64,000 nucleotides of DNA, from positions 2,480,001-2,544,000 of the forward strand of contig NZ_JQFA01000002.1 of the NCBI RefSeq assembly GCF_000763385.1. Direction: 5' to 3'. The position numbers and the translations under genes are program-made. The notes beneath the pieces are model-generated. The model made no database searches and was not told where the DNA came from. It was given only the letters and a program-made list of their open reading frames with translations. Of this stretch, positions 18,427-26,150 are shown in pieces. The first letter of the stretch is position 1. Every line of letters starts with the position of its first letter. The stretch is from Leptolyngbya sp. KIOST-1 (GTDB taxonomy: Bacteria; Cyanobacteriota; Cyanobacteriia; Phormidesmidales; Phormidesmidaceae).

Positions 18427-18609
18427 GGATTGTTGCCTCGGTTTCTACCGATAGGCTACCGTCATCTGAGCGAAGTGACCAGGATAAAACGCCTGGTGGC
18501 CGGCCTGAACCAACCGCTGTGGGTCCTCCCCAGCTCGTTCAATCCTCAGTCAATCGCCTCAGTCAAACGGTTGATGACGGGTTGCGCCGCCTAAAAGAAA
18601 CAGCTTAAC

Positions 18610-18770
18610 GTTCTAGAGCGTTGCTGAATGCAGGTACGATGTGCCCCCCAGCCCCCCAATTCTGGGGGGAGTCGAAATCTCGAAGTCCCTCAAAATTGGG
18701 GAATTTAGGGGGGATGAAAGGATGTTAAGTTTACAGGTTCATTACTCGATTCAGCAACGCCGGTTCTAGA
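18610..18770. mobile_element. MITE-like element with 12-bp terminal inverted repeats
   Basis: GCGTTGCTGAAT at 18618-18629 is the exact reverse complement of ATTCAGCAACGC at 18749-18760. The pair is flanked by identical octamers GTTCTAGA at 18610-18617 and 18763-18770, which look like a target-site duplication (two bases separate the right terminus from its copy). The ~140-bp interior has no reading frame but contains self-complementary CCCCCCAATT/AATTTAGGGGGG-type stretches. It occupies the 416-bp spacer between the GH13 and NuiA-like genes; the rest of that spacer shows nothing recognisable. Related ends occur at 52332 and perhaps 54691. Confidence 0.7.
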
Positions 18771-18843
18771 TTCAAGACCAGCCATGGACCTGGAACCCGA
18801 AACCTGGAACCCCGACAAAGGTAGTTCCAGCTACCAGGCGGTC

Positions 18844-19257
18844 CTAGGTTTCCACAGTATGGGTGTAAATTCCTACGTGGCAGCCGCTGGCGTGGCGACC
18901 GAGCAGATATAGGTTTACATCCACAGTTCCCACCCGGTAGAGATGGAGATCCTCGAGGTGGGTCTGCAAAATCTCCTGCAGCTGCCTGTACCGCTGGGTC
19001 AACTGACCGCCCTGGGGCGTACTCCAGTAGAAATTGTCGAAGATGGGGCGAAAGAAGGCATCGGCGGGCTGATGCTGGTAGGTGTCGGCGTTGCTGCCCA
19101 GCTGCTGACCCAGGCTGGTGGCGTCGAGGTTGGGGTCGGCGTAGATGGCGATCGCCAGGGGGGCGTCGGTTTCACTGGGGTACCAGAGACCGGCGATCGC
19201 CTCCTCCAGGGCGGTCAGACAGGCCACAAAGTCGCTGTGGTGGGGCTGAAGTTCCAT
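18844..19257 (-). CDS. NuiA-like nuclease inhibitor family protein
   Basis: A 137-residue acidic protein resembling NuiA, the Anabaena inhibitor of the sugar-non-specific nuclease NucA. The shared pattern includes the GLWYPSETDAP segment near residue 23, ADAFFRPI near 65, the block RYRQLQEILQTHL, then LYRVGTVDVNLYLLG and a terminal TVET, which match corresponding NuiA positions from memory. The central inhibitory loop differs, so the target nuclease is not assured. No nuclease gene is nearby. Its start lies one base past the stop of the peroxiredoxin gene, so the two are translated from one transcript. Confidence 0.72.
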   Translation of the reverse strand: MELQPHHSDFVACLTALEEAIAGLWYPSETDAPLAIAIYADPNLDATSLGQQLGSNADTYQHQPADAFFRPIFDNFYWSTPQGGQLTQRYRQLQEILQTHLEDLHLYRVGTVDVNLYLLGRHASGCHVGIYTHTVET

Positions 19258-19258
19258 A

Positions 19259-19720
19259 TCAAGTTGCCTGTAGGGTTTTCAAAATTCCCATCGCTTCGGC
19301 CACATGGCCCTTGGGGTTGAACTGCGAGTTAAAGATGTGGCGCACTGTACCCTGCTGATCGATCACGTAGGTCACTCGCCCCGGCAGCAATCCCAGGGTA
19401 GCCGGCACGCCATAGGCTTTGCGAACCACCGAGCCGCTGTCGCTGACCAGGGTAAAGGGCAGACTGTGCTTGCTGGCAAAGGCCCGGTGCGAGTCGGGCG
19501 AGTCGCTGCTGATGCCAATTACCTCGGCACCCTCCGCCACAAAGTCTTCGTAGCTGTCGCGAAACGAGCACGATTCTACAGTGCAGCCGGGGGTGTCATC
19601 CTTGGGGTAGAAGTATAGCACCACAGCCTTCTGGCCCTGGAAGCTACTGAGGGTCACCGACTCGCCCGTCTGGCTGGACAGGGTGAAATCTGGGGCGCGA
19701 TCGCCAACCTGAATTGCCAT
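19259..19720 (-). CDS. Peroxiredoxin of the BCP/PrxQ type
   Basis: A 153-residue thiol peroxidase that reduces hydrogen and organic peroxides using thioredoxin. The peroxidatic Cys46 and resolving Cys51 are in TPGCTVESC, the five-residue spacing characteristic of PrxQ. The usual YFYPKDDTPGC approach and the conserved arginine further on (GRVTYVIDQ) are seen. There is no targeting peptide, so it is cytosolic. It is the first gene of a two-gene unit with the NuiA-like inhibitor and is divergent from the photolyase-family gene, which suggests a shared 81-bp promoter region. Confidence 0.93.
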   Translation of the reverse strand: MAIQVGDRAPDFTLSSQTGESVTLSSFQGQKAVVLYFYPKDDTPGCTVESCSFRDSYEDFVAEGAEVIGISSDSPDSHRAFASKHSLPFTLVSDSGSVVRKAYGVPATLGLLPGRVTYVIDQQGTVRHIFNSQFNPKGHVAEAMGILKTLQAT

Positions 19721-19801
19721 AAATCATCAAGCTCCTGCGCGGGGGTTAATAGTTCTTTAGAATACTTAATAATGTGACTCACTGACCAATCCCTGCCGCC
19801 C

Positions 19802-21277
19802 ATGACCTCCCTCGTCTGGTTCCGTAACGACCTCCGCCTCCACGATCATCAGCCTATGGATGAGGCCCTGCGAGCCGGAAAACCAATTGTGCCGCTCTAC
19901 TGCTTTGACCCCCGCCAGTTCGGCCAGACCTGCTTTGGCTTTGCCAAAACGGGGGCTTACCGGGCACAGTTTTTGCTGGAGAGCGTGGCCGACCTGCGGC
20001 GATCGCTGCAGGCCCTGGGCAGCGATCTGGTGGTGCGGGTCGGCAAACCCGAAGCCATCATTCCAGAGTTGGTCAAAGCCCACGGGGTCGAGGCCGTCTA
20101 CTGGCACGAGGAGGTGACCCGTGAGGAAGTGCAGGTCGAGCAGGCTGTAGAAGCCAGGCTGGGGAGCCTGGGTTGCAAGGCCGAGGTCTACTGGGGAGCC
20201 ACGCTTTACCACCCCGACAACCTCCCCTTTGCCCTGCCCCGGCTGCCCGAAGTCTTTACCCAGTTCCGTAAGAAGGTGGAGCAGCACAGCACGGTCGATG
20301 GGGTGCTGCCCACCGCCGTCAAACTGCCGCCGCTGCCCCCGGTGGAGCCCGGCCCACTGCCAACCCTGGCTGACTTTGGGCTGGAGCCGCCCCGCGCCGA
20401 CCCTCGCGCCGTGCTGACCTTTGCCGGGGGCGAAACCGCGGGTCTGGCCCGCCTGCACCACTACGTGTGGGAGGCCGACTGCCTCAAGACCTACAAGCAA
20501 ACCCGCAACGGCATGGTGGGAGCCAACTATTCGGCCAAGCTCTCGGCCTGGCTGGCCTTGGGCTGTCTGTCACCCCGACGCATTTACGAAACAGTGCAGG
20601 CCTACGAAGCCGAACGCCTTCGCAACGAGTCCACCTACTGGCTGATCTTTGAACTGCTGTGGCGGGACTACTTTCGCTTTGTCTGCGCCAAGCACGGCGA
20701 TCGCGTATTTTACCCCTCCGGCCTGCGGGGACTACAGATTGAGTGGAAACAGGATTGGGAGCGCTTTGACGCCTGGCGCAACGGCACCACTGGATTTCCT
20801 TTGGTCGATGCCAACATGCGTGAACTGGCCTGCTCGGGGTTTATGTCCAATCGGGGCCGACAAAATGTGGCTAGCTTCTTAACCAAAAATTTGGGCATTG
20901 ACTGGCGGATGGGGGCCGAGTGGTTCGAATCGCTCCTGATTGACTACGACGTGTGCAGCAACTACGGCAACTGGAACTACACCGCGGGAGTTGGCAACGA
21001 CGCGCGCGGGTTTCGCTACTTCAACATTCCCAAGCAGGCCAGGGACTACGACCCCGACGGGCTCTACGTCAAACACTGGCTGCCCGAACTAGAGGCCGTT
21101 CCCGCCGCTAAGGTACACGAACCCTGGAAACTACAACCCGTTGAGCAAAAGCGCTTTGGCGTCACCCTTGGGGTTGACTACCCGCGCCCCATTGTAAATT
21201 TGCAAAAGTCGGTGCAGGCCAATGAGAAAATTTATCTAGCGGCCAGAGAAATTCGTCGTCCCGCAAAATTTCGATAG
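19802..21277 (+). CDS. Cryptochrome DASH / photolyase family flavoprotein
   Basis: A 491-residue protein with the photolyase alpha/beta N-terminal domain (LVWFRNDLRLHDH) and the helical FAD-binding domain. CRY-DASH features are the TYKQTRNGMVGANYSAKLS segment, the MSNRGRQNVASFLTKNLG block and the C-terminal GNDARGFRYFNIPKQARDYD stretch. CRY-DASH proteins bind FAD and an antenna (MTHF) and repair cyclobutane dimers mainly in single-stranded DNA. No long C-terminal extension is present. It is divergent from the prxQ-type gene, and both would respond to light or oxidative stress. Confidence 0.93.
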   Translation: MTSLVWFRNDLRLHDHQPMDEALRAGKPIVPLYCFDPRQFGQTCFGFAKTGAYRAQFLLESVADLRRSLQALGSDLVVRVGKPEAIIPELVKAHGVEAVYWHEEVTREEVQVEQAVEARLGSLGCKAEVYWGATLYHPDNLPFALPRLPEVFTQFRKKVEQHSTVDGVLPTAVKLPPLPPVEPGPLPTLADFGLEPPRADPRAVLTFAGGETAGLARLHHYVWEADCLKTYKQTRNGMVGANYSAKLSAWLALGCLSPRRIYETVQAYEAERLRNESTYWLIFELLWRDYFRFVCAKHGDRVFYPSGLRGLQIEWKQDWERFDAWRNGTTGFPLVDANMRELACSGFMSNRGRQNVASFLTKNLGIDWRMGAEWFESLLIDYDVCSNYGNWNYTAGVGNDARGFRYFNIPKQARDYDPDGLYVKHWLPELEAVPAAKVHEPWKLQPVEQKRFGVTLGVDYPRPIVNLQKSVQANEKIYLAAREIRRPAKFR

Positions 21278-21649
21278 AAATTTTGATAAGAGTTTTGCTT
21301 CTGTGATTCTTAACAACGTTTGCTCTCCCAACCAGCCAGAACCGTCCCGACTGGAGCTGAGGCCTTCAACTCGGTAGGAGCCAATGCCGCCCCTGCTATG
21401 CCGCCCGCAATTTTGCCGCGCTACGTTGTTGTTTTACTTAACCGTAGTCTTTGTAACGGCGGGCAATGTTGAGCTAACATAGAATCTATTGCAGTGTTGA
21501 CAATGTCATAGTTTACTGACTGAGCCTTGCGGCATGTCCCTACGGACAGCCCTACAGGTAAAGAGAGATGCTAGGGCAAAGCTAGCGCTAACGCATTTTC
21601 ATAAATCAAACCCTTAAATCAAGTCGTTGAATCAGCCATTTAACCCATA
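21278..21649 (+). ncRNA. Candidate leader RNA or small RNA ending at a strong terminator
   Basis: A ~370-base gene-free stretch after the photolyase gene. Near its end are ordered hairpins: TGTCC/GGACA around 21535-21550, then GCCCTA paired with TAGGGC around 21549-21577, then the intrinsic terminator at 21650-21677. A TTGACA is present at about 21495, but a good -10 box is not clear. The arrangement (folded RNA followed by a terminator ~150 bases before the MFS start) would suit an independent small RNA or an attenuated leader of the MFS gene. I do not recognise it as Yfr1, 6S RNA or a known riboswitch. Confidence 0.35.
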
Positions 21650-21677
21650 CCCCAGCTCTGGACGGCTGGGGTTTTTT
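21650..21677 (+). terminator. Intrinsic terminator
   Basis: CCCCAGC at 21650-21656 pairs with GCTGGGG at 21665-21671, with an eight-base loop, followed at once by six T residues. It is oriented on the plus strand, 370 bases after the photolyase stop and 150 bases before the MFS start. Confidence 0.85.
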
Positions 21678-21825
21678 GTGGGTATTTTTTTGGGCATTGA
21701 TCGGTGAGGCAAAATGGGCCGATCGCAGGACTGGAGTTGATAGGATAGCTGCACCGTATTGGTCTGGCCGCGTCGCTTCGATTTTTCCTTCAACCCCGTC
21801 AACCACCCATCCCTCGATTAAACCC

Positions 21826-23085
21826 ATGGCTGCCACTTCCCAGAGCTCTCCCTTAACCCTGTTTGGGCTGCCCGCTGAACGGGGTCGCTGGCTGCTGATT
21901 CCCCTGGGCATTGTGGTGCTGATGTGCCTGGGCACGGTTTATGCCTGGAGCATTTTTAGGAAACCGTTAGAGCTGGAGTTGGGCATTGGCGCGACGGAGA
22001 GCCTGCTGCCCTACACCGTAGCACTGGTCTTTTACGCCGGGCTGATGCCCGTGGCCGGTTTTTGTATTCCGCGCTGGGGTCCGCGTCTGGTGGCGACCCT
22101 AGGGGGCCTGGTGCTGGGAGCGGGCTACATCCTGGCCAGTATTGCCCCCCATATCGGCATCATCACCCTGGCCTACGGTGTCATTGCCGGCACCGGAGTT
22201 GGCCTGACCTACGGCGTGCCGATGGCGGTGGTGGCCCGCTGGTTTCCAGAGCGCAAGGGGTTGGCGGTGGGCACCACGATTGTCGGGTTTGGCCTCTCCC
22301 CGCTGATTACCGCCCCCCTGGCCAACAGCCTGATTGAAGCCTTTGGAGCGCGGCTGACCCTGCGCGTTTTTGGCATCGTGTTTACGGCCATCATTCTGGC
22401 GATCGCTACAGCCCTGCGGTTTCCGCCCAAGGGCTGGTATCCCGCCTCGGACAGCCGGCTCCAGGCCCAGGCGGCAGCTCGTCCCTACCCAACCCGACTG
22501 CTCACCAGTCGCGCCTTCTACGGACTGTGGATTTGCTACGCCATCGGTACCCTGGTAGGGCTGAGCGCCATCGGTATCTCTAGCCCGGTGGGCGAAGAGA
22601 TCATTCGCCTTGACCCTGCGCTAGCGGCCAGCAGCGTGGCACTGTTTGCGCTCTTTAATGGGCTGAGTCGTCCTCTGTTTGGCTGGTTGAGCGATCGCTA
22701 TCGCCCGCACCACGTAGCGATCGCCTCCTACAGCCTAATCGTCATAGCCTGCGTTCTAATGCTCCACGCCCAAACTGGACAGGTCCTTACCTATCTGGTG
22801 GCCTTTTGCCTGTTCTGGTTTTGCCTGGGAGGCTGGCTAGCCATGGCCCCCACCCTCACCCTGCGCCTGTTTAACCCCGACCAGTACGCCCAAAACTACG
22901 GCCTGGTCTTTACTGCCTATGGGGTAGGTGCCCTGGTCGGCACCCTGAGCGCGGGGCAAATTCGCGACTGGTGGGGCAGCTATACCTATGCGTTTTACCC
23001 CATGATGGGGCTGGCGATCGTCGGCATCGGCGTAGCCACGGTTCTGCTCAAGCCCGACCCCGGCCCCGGCGATCGCCGGGGATAA
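21826..23085 (+). CDS. MFS transporter of the oxalate/formate antiporter (OFA) type
   Basis: A 419-residue twelve-helix carrier in the cytoplasmic membrane. The first helix pair (IPLGIVVLMCLGTVYAWSIF, with the OFA-like GTVYAWSIFRKPLE), the CIPRWGPRLVATLGG loop and the central GLSRPLFGWLSDRY repeat of the MFS signature are clear. The frame is open from 21676, but that part overlaps the terminator and has non-coding character. The ATG at 21826 gives the family-like N-terminus. OFA members exchange small carboxylates such as oxalate/formate or pyruvate; the substrate here is not decided by sequence. Confidence 0.88.
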   Translation: MAATSQSSPLTLFGLPAERGRWLLIPLGIVVLMCLGTVYAWSIFRKPLELELGIGATESLLPYTVALVFYAGLMPVAGFCIPRWGPRLVATLGGLVLGAGYILASIAPHIGIITLAYGVIAGTGVGLTYGVPMAVVARWFPERKGLAVGTTIVGFGLSPLITAPLANSLIEAFGARLTLRVFGIVFTAIILAIATALRFPPKGWYPASDSRLQAQAAARPYPTRLLTSRAFYGLWICYAIGTLVGLSAIGISSPVGEEIIRLDPALAASSVALFALFNGLSRPLFGWLSDRYRPHHVAIASYSLIVIACVLMLHAQTGQVLTYLVAFCLFWFCLGGWLAMAPTLTLRLFNPDQYAQNYGLVFTAYGVGALVGTLSAGQIRDWWGSYTYAFYPMMGLAIVGIGVATVLLKPDPGPGDRRG

Positions 23086-23179
23086 CCATCGCCGTCCTTC
23101 CCCCAAGACCGATCCCATCGGTCGGGCGCGTTTGGTTTAAGATCACCACAGATAACCTGTACCTCTCTACCGTTTGGGA

Positions 23180-24235
23180 ATGGCTCAGTCTTCTACGCCC
23201 CGACGTCCGCTGGTCAGCCCCTGGGACCGCCTGGTGACCTTCTCCACCAGCGAAACCGTCCTCTATGTGGTGAAGCGTCTGCTGCAGGCGGCGCTGACGC
23301 TGCTGCTGGCTTCGGCGCTCAGCTTCTTTGTGATTCAGCTTGCTCCCGGTAACTTTCTCGACCAGTACCGCCAGAGCCCCCAGTTCTCGCCCGAAACCCT
23401 GGCTCAGCTCGAGGCCCAGTTTGGCCTCGACCAGCCGGTGTGGCGACAGTACCTCAACTGGCTCTACCAGGTCATTTTCCACGGCAACTTTGGCCTCAGC
23501 TTCGCCTACCAACGCCCGGTGGGCGACCTGCTGTGGGAGCGGGTGCCCAATACCCTGCTGTTGTCCTTCGCGGCGATCGTCGTCACCTGGCTGATTGCTC
23601 TGCCTATGGGCATTGTGGGGGCTGTCAACCAAAACCGTTTCCTCGACAAAGCGCTGCGGGTGCTGAGCTACCTGGGCCAGGGTATGCCCACCATTGTGAC
23701 TGGCCTGCTGCTGCTGTTTTTTGCCCAGAGCGTAGCGCCTCTGTTTCCCATTGGGGGCCGCACCAGCATCATCCACGACGATCTCAACTGGTTTGGCAGA
23801 ATTGTCGACGTGGGCTGGCACCTGATTTTGCCGACCCTGGCCCTCAGCATTACCAGCTTTGCCGGGCTCCAGCGCATCACCCGGGGTCAGCTGCTCGACG
23901 TGCTGCGCCAAAACTACATCCAAACCGCCCGGGCCAAGGGCCTTTCTGAGAATCGGGTGGTGTACGTCCACGCCCTGCGCAATGCGGTCAACCCGCTGAT
24001 TACCCTGTTGGGCTTTGAGTTTGCCAGTCTGCTGGGAGGCGCATTCATTACCGAGACTTACTTCAACTGGCCGGGGCTGGGCAAGCTGATTCTCGAAGCG
24101 GTGCAGGCCCAGGATCTGTATCTGGTCATGGCCAGCCTGATGATGGGAGCCGTGATGCTGATCATCGGTAACCTACTGGCGGATCTGGCCCTGAGCTTTG
24201 TGGACCCCCGCATTCGCCTCTCAGATATAAATTAG
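23180..24235 (+). CDS. ABC transporter permease, DppB/OppB type
   Basis: A 351-residue inner-membrane subunit of a peptide/nickel-type ABC importer. It has a long N-terminal segment with LLQAALTLLLASALSFFVIQ, the LAPGNFLDQYRQSP periplasmic start, GDLLWERVPNTLLLS, and the ATPase-contacting EAA loop near YIQTARAKGLSENRVVYVHA. Six membrane segments are apparent. The start ATG at 23180 is preferred over the TTG at 23174. The usual DppC, DppD/F and binding-protein genes are not beside it: the following gene is a small unknown. It probably pairs with components encoded elsewhere, as is common in cyanobacteria. Confidence 0.9.
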   Translation: MAQSSTPRRPLVSPWDRLVTFSTSETVLYVVKRLLQAALTLLLASALSFFVIQLAPGNFLDQYRQSPQFSPETLAQLEAQFGLDQPVWRQYLNWLYQVIFHGNFGLSFAYQRPVGDLLWERVPNTLLLSFAAIVVTWLIALPMGIVGAVNQNRFLDKALRVLSYLGQGMPTIVTGLLLLFFAQSVAPLFPIGGRTSIIHDDLNWFGRIVDVGWHLILPTLALSITSFAGLQRITRGQLLDVLRQNYIQTARAKGLSENRVVYVHALRNAVNPLITLLGFEFASLLGGAFITETYFNWPGLGKLILEAVQAQDLYLVMASLMMGAVMLIIGNLLADLALSFVDPRIRLSDIN

Positions 24236-24327
24236 CGGTCTGCCAAGCCAAAAATAACGGGTCAGTAGGGTTTAAGGTGGGTTGTAAGGTGTACGGCTTC
24301 AGGTACAGGGCTGTCCTTGGACCACAG

Positions 24328-24485
24328 ACCTGAAACCTTGCACCCAGGCTACAGATCCCGCTGTTATCAGATTGACTAAGTACTAGTACGCTGCGGCATA
24401 AGTCAGCCAACTGTTCCTGAAACCTGAAACCCAGCACCTGAAACCCTCAGCAATGGTTGCCCTATTTCTGACAACCCGTACTAGT
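24328..24485. repeat. Short direct repeats in the 24236-24518 spacer
   Basis: CCTGAAACC-type units occur at about 24329-24337 and three times between 24416 and 24446. In addition GTACTAGT at 24380-24387 recurs at 24478-24485, flanking ~90 bases. The octamer pair resembles a target-site duplication, but no inverted termini were found, so this is only a repeat-rich spacer. Confidence 0.4.
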
Positions 24486-24518
24486 GACCTACGATCGCCC
24501 TCCCCTAAAGATTAGACT

Positions 24519-24821
24519 ATGGTGTCTCAGCTTTATTATTTGCTGCGATCGCGGGTCGACGGCAGCTACCTGGTCGCCCGGCCCCACGGCCAGAGCAGCC
24601 CTGACCAGCCACCGCCGCCGGGGTTTTTGTTAGTCTTTACCGCCGACTACGACGCCCTCAGCTACCTGAACGCCCATGCCCCTGACCTGAGCGACAAGTT
24701 TGCGATCGAAACCGTGACGGCCTCTACCCTCAAGCCACTGATCAACCGCTGGGGATTTCAGGGGCTGGGCATGGTCAACGACCCCCGCCTACCCCAGGTG
24801 GAGTTCTTTAACCGCAGCTAG
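24519..24821 (+). CDS. Conserved-looking hypothetical protein, 100 aa
   Basis: A small soluble protein with an even alpha/beta pattern: YYLLRSRVDGSYLVARP, then GFLLVFTADYDALSYLNAHAP, and ending PQVEFFNRS. Coding character is good (the proline-rich loop SSPDQPPPPG sits between two hydrophobic strands). I do not recognise a domain; I believe similar ~100-residue proteins occur widely in cyanobacteria. It ends seven bases before the stop of the convergent fusion gene. Confidence 0.7.
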   Translation: MVSQLYYLLRSRVDGSYLVARPHGQSSPDQPPPPGFLLVFTADYDALSYLNAHAPDLSDKFAIETVTASTLKPLINRWGFQGLGMVNDPRLPQVEFFNRS

Positions 24822-24827
24822 CCGCAG

Positions 24828-26021
24828 CTAAATGTCCGCGCCGCGATCGCGCCGGCTAAACAGCCTGAAATAGATCCCCCGGCTCAGTTCTTTTAGCGGA
24901 AAGGCGAGATAGGTCAGTGGGTTGATGGTAACAATAATGTTGCGCACGTTCCGCTTGGCCAGCGCCACCACCGCCCAGGCCACCCAATCCGCAGACATGA
25001 CTCCGATCGGGTTAAGTTTGCTCTTAAACGGTCCCAAAATAACTTTACGCACCACACAGGGGGCATCGAGCCGCCGCAGGCTGACCAAATCCCCCATCAG
25101 CCGCTTAGACACCTCGTAAAGCGGGCTAAAGGCCGGACTGACCTCGGCCTCGGAGGTGTTGACCCACACCTCTTTAGTAGCCCGCTGGGGCGATGTCTCT
25201 ACAGTGCTAAAGAAAACCTCCATCAGCCGATAGCCCGACAGGGCGTTGACCTCCAGGGAGGTATGAATGGCCTCGGGGGTGCGATCGCCGTGCACATTCA
25301 GCCCGTGGTTGAGGATCAAAATATCGACCTTTTTGAGGGCTGTCTGCAACTCGGCTTCGGCCCCAGGCTGCCACCTCCAGCAGGGAATGTCGCCTGCAAA
25401 GGTCGCGGCGGCGGAGGTGGTGAGGGCAATGGGGCGGGCCTTTTGCCGGGTCAGCTCCTGCAGCAGGGCGCGGCCCAGAGTGCCTGAGGCTCCGGTAACG
25501 GCAACGGTTTTGCCCTTGAGGGAAACAGCGGTGCCCATGAACTTATCCAGAAAGGTCAGGTAGCCAGAAAAGTAAGCGGTAGTGTCGTCAAAGTGGTGCC
25601 GCCAGTGGTAAGTGCGGTTCACTCGCCAGTTGCCGGGAATGGTCGTGAGTTCACCGGGTTCGTGGGTGAGGTCGGTGGTCAGCAGCCAGCCCTGAGAGCG
25701 GGCAATCGCCGCCGCCAAAAAGCTCAAGCCGTAGGCCACCCCCAGCCAGAGCCCGGCGATGCCCGTCGATATGGCCAGTCCCGCCAGGGCCCCTGTCATA
25801 ACAATGGCTTCGGGAGCATCGTTGTAGAGTTGAGCCTGGCGATAGAGGGTGGGGCTGACCGGGGAAAAGTCCTTTTTGTAGGCTCGATGGTGCCAGTTGT
25901 GGAGCCGCATGAGAGGGGGCCAATAGTGGCTGACCACGTGGTACACGTCCCGAATGGCCTCTGCCATCACAATGGAAACCGCACCCCACAACCCTTGCCA
26001 AACAACCGTTTCAAGCGGCAT
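24828..26021 (-). CDS. Bifunctional fatty acid hydroxylase/sterol desaturase-like and short-chain dehydrogenase fusion
   Basis: A 397-residue two-domain protein. The N-terminal ~165 residues are a di-iron membrane hydroxylase-like domain with histidine clusters HVVSHYW, LHNWHHRAYK, LTHEPGE and HWRHHFDD and hydrophobic segments between them. From about residue 170 a Rossmann SDR domain begins with TVAVTGASGTLGRALLQEL and continues with LILNHGLN and YEVSKRLMG (YxxxK). Hydroxylase and dehydrogenase activities on one chain suggest oxidation of a lipid or carotenoid-like alcohol. The substrate is unknown to me, and the hydroxylase part is shorter than free-standing family members. The gene starts at ATG and stands alone on the minus strand. 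Confidence 0.82.
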   Translation of the reverse strand: MPLETVVWQGLWGAVSIVMAEAIRDVYHVVSHYWPPLMRLHNWHHRAYKKDFSPVSPTLYRQAQLYNDAPEAIVMTGALAGLAISTGIAGLWLGVAYGLSFLAAAIARSQGWLLTTDLTHEPGELTTIPGNWRVNRTYHWRHHFDDTTAYFSGYLTFLDKFMGTAVSLKGKTVAVTGASGTLGRALLQELTRQKARPIALTTSAAATFAGDIPCWRWQPGAEAELQTALKKVDILILNHGLNVHGDRTPEAIHTSLEVNALSGYRLMEVFFSTVETSPQRATKEVWVNTSEAEVSPAFSPLYEVSKRLMGDLVSLRRLDAPCVVRKVILGPFKSKLNPIGVMSADWVAWAVVALAKRNVRNIIVTINPLTYLAFPLKELSRGIYFRLFSRRDRGADI

Positions 26022-26094
26022 AAAAAATATTCACACTAAATCGAGCAATTCACATTCTGACACGACTTGAGCGAGGTGTAGAGCGGGGGACCAA

Positions 26095-26131
26095 AGAGAA
26101 AGCCCAGGGCTCTGGCCCTAGGCTTTTCTCC
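26095..26131 (-). terminator. Probable intrinsic terminator after the proline-rich protein gene
   Basis: A hairpin AAGCC-c-AGGGC / GCCCT-a-GGCTT (arms ~26100-26110 and ~26115-26125, one mismatch) with pyrimidine-rich flanks on both sides. On the minus strand it lies about 25 bases past the stop of the 26151-27155 gene, and a CTTTCTCTTT tract follows the stem. Confidence 0.6.
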
Positions 26132-26150
26132 AACGGTTGCCAGATGGGCC

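Noticed and set aside
17521-18594. 357-codon frame opposite the GH13 gene
   Set aside because: Antisense shadow; the GH13 active-site motifs are on the other strand.
20920-20945. GGTTCGAATC-like string resembling a tRNA T-loop
   Set aside because: It lies inside the photolyase coding sequence and no acceptor or anticodon stem surrounds it.
21676-21825. N-terminal extension of the MFS transporter frame
   Set aside because: It would overlap the terminator hairpin and adds 50 residues that do not resemble the family.
23048-23971. 307-codon minus-strand frame across the MFS/permease junction
   Set aside because: Shadow of two membrane protein genes; Gln/His/Val-rich translation without domains.
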